From positions 134,497-198,496 of the forward strand of contig CAYQBG010000006.1 of assembly GCA_964415675.1 (NCBI GenBank): a DNA stretch of 64,000 bases. The letters run 5' to 3'. Below are positions 58,411 through 64,000 of this stretch, one piece after another. The notes below the pieces were generated by a model. It was not told the DNA's origin. It was given only the letters and a program-made list of their open reading frames with translations, and did no database searches. The translations under genes and the position numbers were made by a program. The stretch comes from UBA5336 sp964415675. GTDB taxonomy: Bacteria; Pseudomonadota; Alphaproteobacteria; Caulobacterales; Hyphomonadaceae. How positions within the stretch are numbered: the stretch's first letter is position 1; each line of letters starts with the position of its first letter.

Positions 58411-60045
58411 ATGACCGAGGAGCCCAATCCATCCGATCTCGCGCCAGACGCCGGCTGGGATGTCTATCTGTGCTATCGCGTCGAAGATGAGGCGCTGGCA
58501 CGGGCGCTGCGCGGCCAGCTGAAGCGCCGCCGGCCGGGCCTGACAGTCTGGGCGGAGAAATCATCTGCCGGGATTGGCAACGGTTTCAACCAGGATGCCG
58601 ATGAGGCGCTCTCGCAGAGCGATCGGGTGGTCATGCTGTGGACACCAGCCCGCCTTGCGAGCGCGGCGACGACAGAGCTGGAAGCCATGCGGGCGCTGAC
58701 GCTCCAGAAACCAGTTCTGAATGTGTCGGCCGGCATTGGCGATCATCCCGTGCCCTCACCATTCGCGCGCTTTCGAACCAATGATGTCTCAGCCGTTGCC
58801 CAGCTGGCAGGCCGATCGCCCGGCTGGGGCCAGCCGCCCCGCCCGGACATGGCCGAACTCGATCGCCAGGTCGAACCGGTGGCGCGATGGGTCGACCAGA
58901 CACCACCCGCAGACCCCGCCCTGGCCGATACCCTTCTGAGCGCCTTTGCCCGGTCTGCCGGATGGGCCGGCAGCCGCCATTTCGAAGCCGTCGCCGAGAC
59001 CCTGGCGCGCGGCGACCGGTCCAGTGCGGTCGAGCTTCTGCTCAATGCCGGCTATGACACATCGCGCATCGACCAGATCATTTCACCGGTGCGGCTCAGG
59101 CTGGCCGATACGCGCAAGCCGCGGCCGCCCTGGGGCGCCTGGCGCCTGGAACCGCGCACCCCGGCGCATACGGCCGGCGCCAATGCGGCCTGGCTCTGGG
59201 CGGGGCTCGGCTTTGTCGCTTGCGGACTGTTGTCGCTGTCGCTCTGGCTTCTGGCATCGGTTCTCGGCAGCTATGATAGGCCAAGCGCTGGCGCGTCCGG
59301 CCCTGCGCGCGCACCGCTTGGCAACTGCGAGCGGGCGAGCGATGGCCGGATCGAGAATGCCCCGTGTACGCTGCGCGAAGCCAATGGCGCACACGCGCCG
59401 GAAGATGCCGCCGCGCCGCTTCCCGTGCCGGAACAGACAGACCTGACGCGCGAGGAACGCCCCGCTGCCGGTTCCGATAAAGAGGACGTCCTGCGAACTG
59501 CGACCATCGACGCACCGCCCGAATCTGGCGACACGGCCTCGCCTGCGCGCAACAGTGCCGCTCAGGCGGCTGAACAGGGCGAACGCTGGCGAGACGAGGC
59601 CCAGCCAGCAACACCTCCCCCACCCTCGCACAAACCAGAACCCGATCCACCACCGTCGGCCCAGACAGCTCCTGACACAACGCCGCCGACAAAGTCCGCG
59701 CCGAGTCTGCGCCCGCCGGCAGTCGCTGCGCCCGCGATAGATATGCCGGCCCAGCTCGACCCCTGCGAGACGCGCCGGAAGGTGCCCTGCCGACTGACCG
59801 TGGCAAAAACCGGCTTGTGGACGCTACGCGAAGTGGCCGGATTCTATTACGGCACACCGCGCGCCTGGTGTCGCATCTACCGGGCCAATCCCGCGACATT
59901 TGCCGGGCGCGCCAGCAAGCGGGGCGGCGATGAAGCCTGTATCAGCCTCAACGACACTCTCGACCTGCCGCCGCGCACAGACAGCGGCAATTACTCACTG
60001 GCCGGCTGCCCGGCCGGGGCCAACCCCTCGCGGCGCTGCGAATAG
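58411..60045 (+). CDS. TIR-domain transmembrane protein with LysM-like periplasmic C-terminus
   Basis: A 544-residue protein with unusual layout. Residues 14-150 are a TIR domain: WDVYLCYRVEDEALARAL (strand A and following helix), VWAEKSSAGIGNGFNQDADEALSQSDRVVMLWTP (BB-loop region and strand D), and the helix ASAATTELEAM, whose glutamate is in the position of the catalytic Glu of NAD-cleaving TIR enzymes. A helical region follows to 250, then a transmembrane helix near residues 260-283 (WLWAGLGFVACGLLSLSLWLL). The periplasmic part has a Pro/Ser-rich linker (about 340-450) and a C-terminal module with VAKTGLWTLREVAGFYYGTPRAW, a LysM-like motif, and eight cysteines. Possible roles are envelope signalling or defence; no partner effector is adjacent. 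Confidence 0.85.
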   Translation: MTEEPNPSDLAPDAGWDVYLCYRVEDEALARALRGQLKRRRPGLTVWAEKSSAGIGNGFNQDADEALSQSDRVVMLWTPARLASAATTELEAMRALTLQKPVLNVSAGIGDHPVPSPFARFRTNDVSAVAQLAGRSPGWGQPPRPDMAELDRQVEPVARWVDQTPPADPALADTLLSAFARSAGWAGSRHFEAVAETLARGDRSSAVELLLNAGYDTSRIDQIISPVRLRLADTRKPRPPWGAWRLEPRTPAHTAGANAAWLWAGLGFVACGLLSLSLWLLASVLGSYDRPSAGASGPARAPLGNCERASDGRIENAPCTLREANGAHAPEDAAAPLPVPEQTDLTREERPAAGSDKEDVLRTATIDAPPESGDTASPARNSAAQAAEQGERWRDEAQPATPPPPSHKPEPDPPPSAQTAPDTTPPTKSAPSLRPPAVAAPAIDMPAQLDPCETRRKVPCRLTVAKTGLWTLREVAGFYYGTPRAWCRIYRANPATFAGRASKRGGDEACISLNDTLDLPPRTDSGNYSLAGCPAGANPSRRCE

Positions 60046-60069
60046 AGAGCCCGCCCGCTTGAGAGACGC

Positions 60070-61365
60070 CTATTCGGCCGCCTTCGGCATCTGCGTCTTC
60101 TTCGGCCCCATGAAACCGAACAGATGGCCCGCAACCTTGCGCATCTGGATTTCCTCCGAGCCCTCGGTGATCCGGTAGCGCCGATGGTGGCGATAGATAT
60201 GCTCAAACGGCTTGTGGCGCGAATAGCCCATGCCGCCATGGATCTGCATCGCCCGGTCAGCGGCATCGCAGCACAGCCGGTTCGCCCGGTAATTGCACAT
60301 GGACACTTTGTCAGACAGGTGGATGGCCACATCCGGCTTGGACATCTGGTCCATTTCCCAGGCCGTCTTGAAGATAAGCAGGCGCAGCATCTCTGCTTCG
60401 GTGTAAAGCTCCACCACCGGGAACTGGATCGCCTGGTTGACCGCGAGCGGCTTGCCGAAAGGCGCGCGCTGGCGGGCATAGTCGATGCTCTCATCGAGGC
60501 AGAAAAGCGCTGCGCCTGTGGAACTCGCGGCCTGGCGGATACGGTTTTCGTGGACGAAATGCTGGGCCAGCGCGAGGCCGCCTTCGGGTGGGCCGAAGAC
60601 GGCATCTGCGGGCACCCAGACATTGGTGTAGGACACGCGCGGATGGTCTGTGGGCATGTTAAAGGTCCACATATACTCCTCGATCTTCAGGCCCGGCGCG
60701 TCGATCGGGACCAGAAGACAGGAAATGCCGCGCGCATCGCCGTTATTGCCGCTGGTGCGGCAGAAGGTCATGATGTGGCTGGCAACATGCGTGCCCGTCG
60801 TCCACATCTTCTCGCCATTGATCAGCCAGCCGTCGACACCGTCGCGCTTTTCCGGCCGCGCAACCGTCTCCATATGCGTGGCGTCTGAGCCGTGATCAGG
60901 CTCAGTGAGTCCGAAACAGGCGCGAAAGCGGCCCTCCAGAGCATCATTGATCAGGTGTTTCTGGTCCTCTCGGGCGAAATCGCGCAGCATCAGGATCTGC
61001 GGCATGTTGCCGACAATGGAGTGCTCATTCTGCAGGTCATTGTGCAGGCCGAGCCCCTTGCGGGCGAAATGCTCGCGGATGACCGCCATGCCGAGATTGG
61101 TGCCGTCCTGGCCGCCAAATTCCTTTGGCAGGGCATAACGCAGATGGCCGGCCTTGTCGGCGCGATTCCGGGCCTCCTTGAGCAGGTCTTCCCATTCCTG
61201 GCGCGGCAGGCCGCCATTCTCGAAATCGGTGCGCGCCCATTCCCGTCGGTGATCGAAGAAGCGGATATTGTCGTCCCGGCGCTCCAGCGGACGGATCTCG
61301 GCCTCAATAAAAGCATCCAGCTCTTCGAGATATTCCAGCAATTCGGCGGGGATGTTGAAGTCCAT
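60070..61365 (-). CDS. acyl-CoA dehydrogenase family protein
   Basis: A 431-residue flavoenzyme. FACFGLTEPDHGSDATHMET is the FAD/substrate motif, WLINGEKMWTTGTHVASHIM and the RAPFGKPLAVNQAIQF segment follow, and the end has the MQIHGGMGYSRHKPFEHIYRHHRRYRITEGSEEIQ signature of the FadE-like group. It oxidises an acyl-CoA to the enoyl-CoA in beta-oxidation; chain length is unknown. The ATG at 61365 has a GGGAG site; the frame is open to 61419. It converges with the TIR gene (24 bases apart). Confidence 0.95.
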   Translation of the reverse strand: MDFNIPAELLEYLEELDAFIEAEIRPLERRDDNIRFFDHRREWARTDFENGGLPRQEWEDLLKEARNRADKAGHLRYALPKEFGGQDGTNLGMAVIREHFARKGLGLHNDLQNEHSIVGNMPQILMLRDFAREDQKHLINDALEGRFRACFGLTEPDHGSDATHMETVARPEKRDGVDGWLINGEKMWTTGTHVASHIMTFCRTSGNNGDARGISCLLVPIDAPGLKIEEYMWTFNMPTDHPRVSYTNVWVPADAVFGPPEGGLALAQHFVHENRIRQAASSTGAALFCLDESIDYARQRAPFGKPLAVNQAIQFPVVELYTEAEMLRLLIFKTAWEMDQMSKPDVAIHLSDKVSMCNYRANRLCCDAADRAMQIHGGMGYSRHKPFEHIYRHHRRYRITEGSEEIQMRKVAGHLFGFMGPKKTQMPKAAE

Positions 61366-61615
61366 GGCGAGCGCTCCCTTATGTCGTGTCTGTTTGGGGT
61401 GATGATACGCGACTATCATTTAAGCGCAATGCAGGTCGCGCCCGGCGACCGGTAGCTAAGCCCCCGGGCCCCGCCGGGCCGGCGGGTGAATGCTGCAATG
61501 CAAAATTCTCGCAACATGCGCTCTGAACGCTGGACAAATTATTCACTGATCTATATGCGGGAGTGGCAGGTCGCGCTGATGCGGCCTGAAAACGCACTTC
61601 CGAAGGATCCTCCCA

Positions 61616-61918
61616 ATGCTTCGCTCCTCAATCGCTTCCTGCTTTGCCTTCATGATCGCCATGCCGGCGCTGGCGGGAACAAACTTCACGGCCAAACTCG
61701 CCGAACCCGTCACTGAGACCACAGATTTCGTCGCCAACAAGGCTGTCTGGCAGTGTGAGGGCGACACTTGTGCGGCCGAACTGCGCCGCAAATCGCCGAC
61801 TGTGCGCAGCTGTAAGAAAGTTGCCGGCGAGATCGGCAAGCTGGTCGCTTTCTCCAGCGAGCGCGGCGAGCTGGACGCGGACGACCTCGAGGCCTGCAAC
61901 AAGGCCGCAAAAGACTAA
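61616..61918 (+). CDS. small exported protein (CC_3452-like family)
   Basis: A 100-residue protein with signal peptide (residues 2-20, SSIASCFAFMIAMPALAG) and a mature part with two disulfide-capable pairs: WQCEGDTCAAELR and SCKK...EACNKAAKD. This pattern matches my recollection of small exported proteins of the CC_3452 type in Caulobacterales, of unknown function. The start at 61616 has an AAGGA site 9 bases before it. It is followed by a strong terminator. Confidence 0.75.
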   Translation: MLRSSIASCFAFMIAMPALAGTNFTAKLAEPVTETTDFVANKAVWQCEGDTCAAELRRKSPTVRSCKKVAGEIGKLVAFSSERGELDADDLEACNKAAKD

Positions 61919-61947
61919 GGCTTTTCTTCATTACACACCTCCCTTTG

Positions 61948-61981
61948 GCCGCCCGCACTCGAGATGGGCGGCTTTTTTTTT
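61948..61981 (+). terminator. intrinsic terminator of the small exported-protein gene
   Basis: A perfect 7-base-pair stem, GCCGCCC at 61948-61954 and GGGCGGC at 61966-61972, with an 11-base loop, is followed by nine T residues. It lies 30 bases after the stop of the small exported protein on the plus strand. It would also work, less well, against minus-strand transcripts of the MFS gene. Confidence 0.92.
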
Positions 61982-62034
61982 GGCAGGAACTTCGCAACCG
62001 CAACAATCGCATCGCGTAACAAGCGCGCTTGCGC

Positions 62035-63348
62035 TCAATCGCCGCGCATGCCGCCTGCCTTGTCCCTAGCGCCAAACCGAAGCGCGATAAGCGTCAGGCT
62101 GAGAACGGTCAGCGACATCACAAAAGCAAGGATCGCATTTCCGCTCCACCCGGCGAGATCATAGGCCGCCGTGCCGGCCCAGCTGGCCACGCCCCCTCCG
62201 ATGAACATCATCATGATATAGGCTGTCATCAGGCGGGTGCGCACCTCGCTGTCCTGGCTCAGAAAGGTCATCCTACCGGTGATATCGATCATCGGGCCGG
62301 CGAGGTTCATGATCACGATCGGGATCATCAGCAGCCAGAGGCTGTGACCAAAGACATAGAGCAAGGATGCCCCGGACAATTGCACCGCCGAGACGATCGC
62401 CCTGGCCTTTCGCGCGCCGGTGCGGTCGGCCCAGGCACCGAGACGCGGCGTCACGATCAGGTTGAGCAGGGTGAAGCCGGCCAGATAGCCGACAATATCG
62501 ACGCCATAACCCATCTCCTCGCTGGTCAGGTGCAGGCCGAGCCCGAGCCAGACCGACAGGAAAATCCCGAAGCTTAGCCCCTGTATCGCCCCTGAAAGCA
62601 GGATTTCGGGGAATCTGGCGATCACGCCGGGCAACGAAAAGATCAGTCGCAGATAGCCCTGGTGCGGGGTGTCGCGGCGCGCACCCTCCCGCTCATCCAT
62701 GATCAGTGGCAGCATGAAGGACACCGCAAGCATCAGACCGGCAGCCAGGTAATAGACCGTCCGCCAGCCGAAATACTCCCCAAGGATGCCCGCACCGACC
62801 CGCGCCACCAGTATCCCGGCAATGATCCCGGTGGTCAGCACGGCCGTCACGCGCCCGAGCCGGGCGGCCTCCACGCGCTTGGAGACATAAGCCGGCAAGA
62901 GATAAGGCGCGATCGTAAAAAAGCCGAGCAAGGTCGAGCCGGCCAGGAACAGCCAGAACTCCCCGGCAATCGCCATGACCGAGATCGACAGGAATTGCGC
63001 GGTCACAAAGATCGAAACAAGTCGGCGGTTCGAGAACCGGTCCCCCAACGGCAGCAGAAGGAAGATCCCCACAGCAAGCGCCAGCTGGTTGAGAGACGGA
63101 ACCGCACCGATCATCGATGCGCTGACTCCGAAATCCTCGGCCACACGCGCAATGATCGGATGGATATAATACGCGTTCGCAGTAACAACCGCGCTCGCCA
63201 GCGCCAGCAGACGGATCTGCGCCGGCTTCAGCCGCTGTTGCGGCTGGTCTGACTGTTCCTGATCGCCTGGAACGCTCACGCGTCCTGCACTGCGCGATTC
63301 CGGCCCGTTCGGATGATTGTCGATGGATGCCTCCGTCGGCGATTGCAA
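62035..63348 (-). CDS. MFS transporter (drug/metabolite exporter type)
   Basis: A 437-residue protein with a hydrophilic N-terminal tail of about 40 residues and 12 predicted membrane helices. It has LPLGDRFSNRRLVSIF, the MFS loop 2-3 G-D-R-x-x-R-R signature, and GRVTAVLTTGIIAGILVARVGAGILG (helix 4-5, antiporter motif C-like). It is likely an exporter in the DHA1/Bcr-like group; the substrate is unknown. The start is the only in-frame option upstream (TTG at 63348); a GTG farther in at the VSVPGDQ segment is also possible. Confidence 0.88.
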   Translation of the reverse strand: MQSPTEASIDNHPNGPESRSAGRVSVPGDQEQSDQPQQRLKPAQIRLLALASAVVTANAYYIHPIIARVAEDFGVSASMIGAVPSLNQLALAVGIFLLLPLGDRFSNRRLVSIFVTAQFLSISVMAIAGEFWLFLAGSTLLGFFTIAPYLLPAYVSKRVEAARLGRVTAVLTTGIIAGILVARVGAGILGEYFGWRTVYYLAAGLMLAVSFMLPLIMDEREGARRDTPHQGYLRLIFSLPGVIARFPEILLSGAIQGLSFGIFLSVWLGLGLHLTSEEMGYGVDIVGYLAGFTLLNLIVTPRLGAWADRTGARKARAIVSAVQLSGASLLYVFGHSLWLLMIPIVIMNLAGPMIDITGRMTFLSQDSEVRTRLMTAYIMMMFIGGGVASWAGTAAYDLAGWSGNAILAFVMSLTVLSLTLIALRFGARDKAGGMRGD

Positions 63349-63636
63349 AGCGTCATTGGCACCGGAGTTTTTTTACTGGTGTCCGCACTCTCTACAACCG
63401 GTGTAGCACTGTTTCTGGGTGCAACCTCAATGACGCTTCTTCCGTTTCTTTCGTAAGCGCTGTCTGACGATGAAAGCTATTGCGCGTGCAGACAGCATTT
63501 CTTGTGTTACCGGAAGGACGGTGGAGGCCGGCCGCCAAGGCTTGGTCGATGGAGCCAATGAAAATAATAGGCCTACTTATCATAAAGGGTGAACCTACCC
63601 AGGTTTGCCTGAGGTGCTCGACCGCCGGTCAAAGAC
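63349..63636. other. intergenic region between MFS gene and IS3 remnant
   Basis: No gene is recognised. It holds the promoter side of the MFS gene and, at 63453-63468, a 16-base sequence GTAAGCGCTGTCTGAC that recurs with one change at 63947-63962 (GTAAGCGGTGTCTGAC). The spacing of about 494 bases brackets the transposase fragment, so the two copies may be related to the insertion. Confidence 0.5.
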
Positions 63637-64000
63637 ATGATCCGGTTCATTGAGGACCAGCGGGATCAGTATGGTGCCCTAGCCATCTGCAGGGTGCTGC
63701 CGATTGCCCCGTCCAGCTATTACGAACATGCCAGGCGCATCCGCCAACCAGAGACGGCGCCGCCGCGTGTGCAGCGGGATGCCGCCCTCAAGCCGGTGAT
63801 CAAACGCCTCTGGAAGGACAACTTCCGGGTCTATGGCGCGCCCAAAGTCTGGCGGCAGATGAACCGCTAGGGCGTCGCGGTCGCCGTTCGCAGGCACACT
63901 CGAACCATTGACGTTTGCCTGCTCACCACCGTCGAGCGTTTGATGCGTAAGCGGTGTCTGACCACCACGGCTTCGCCGGGTTGTTTCCGCGGCCTGTGTT
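63637..64000 (+). pseudogene. IS3-family transposase (orfB) remnant, interrupted
   Basis: The frame from the ATG at 63637 reads MIRFIEDQRDQYGALAICRVLPIAPSSYYEHARR, then RDAALKPVIKRLWKDNFRVYGAPKVWRQMNR, the IS3-type orfB N-terminus (helix-turn-helix before the DDE domain). A TAG stop at 63868-63870 interrupts it. In the same frame past the stop, TVERLMRKR still matches the family, so the stop is a lesion in the gene, with further drift between. The upstream orfA is not seen and the window ends before the DDE catalytic part. It is therefore a decayed copy or a partly sequenced one. Confidence 0.78.

Noticed and set aside
1..64000. CRISPR arrays, rRNA and tRNA genes
   Set aside because: No regularly spaced repeats, no conserved rRNA segments and no tRNA cloverleaf with TTCGA-type T-loop were found in the gaps between genes.

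Overview
The window is one continuous stretch of a GC-rich alphaproteobacterial chromosome. Four things point to a stalked or prosthecate marine lineage near Caulobacterales/Maricaulales/Hyphomonadales: the order ccmI-ccmE-ccmF-ccmH / degP / two-component pair / glnE, the gene transfer agent (GTA) cluster, the pyrB-pyrC' pair with a degenerate dihydroorotase, and the DUF1285-NUDIX-DUF6111-cca operon facing moxR-DUF58-DUF4159. The order-level placement is inference. I see no rRNA, tRNA or CRISPR array.

Layout. 1-8.1 kb: a zinc-binding dehydrogenase cut by the window edge, a DASS-type anion transporter, an exported M1 peptidase with a long acidic tail, a DUF6702 protein, an amidase and a GFA-type zinc protein. 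8.1-10.3 kb: a compact envelope-stress-like unit (EF-hand protein, ECF sigma factor, probable anti-sigma membrane protein, Spy/CpxP-like protein). 10.3-24.9 kb, all minus strand: PepSY protein, PhoP/PhoQ-like pair, cytochrome c maturation genes ccmI-E-F-H, a hydrolase-OsmC fusion, DegP, a second OmpR-type pair, glnE and a DnaJ-family protein.

24.9-38.5 kb is a GTA/prophage-like structural cluster on the minus strand (terminase, portal, protease, capsid, connector, tail, baseplate and peptidase genes), mostly joined by 4-base ATGA overlaps. It departs from the usual arrangement in several ways. A ParA-type ATPase and a small partner gene sit on the opposite strand between the terminase and portal genes. 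A strong intrinsic terminator follows the capsid gene. The large tail-fibre/hub gene is broken by a frameshift that looks like an out-of-frame deletion. The tape-measure and gp13-like genes are short, and no separate head-closure gene is present. The locus may therefore be decaying, or may be a reduced, re-wired GTA.

38.6-48.5 kb: cca tRNA nucleotidyltransferase, DUF6111, CoA pyrophosphatase and DUF1285 genes (minus) facing a moxR-DUF58-DUF4159-membrane protein operon (plus). 48.5-57.2 kb: an acetyltransferase, an SDR, a palindromic repeat block, pyrB-pyrC', ttcA, a lone TadG-like VWA protein, a nitroreductase, a DUF1287 protein, rpmG and an enoyl-CoA hydratase. 57.2-57.75 kb is a gene-free block of hairpin repeats. 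57.7-64 kb: a small HU-like helical protein, an unusual TIR-transmembrane-periplasmic protein, an acyl-CoA dehydrogenase, a small exported protein with a clear terminator, an MFS transporter and a degraded IS3-family transposase at the right edge.

The best candidates for something undescribed are the ParA module embedded in the GTA cluster and the membrane-spanning TIR protein with a cysteine-rich, LysM-like periplasmic end. All functional calls come from reading motifs and from memory of the families; no database search was run.
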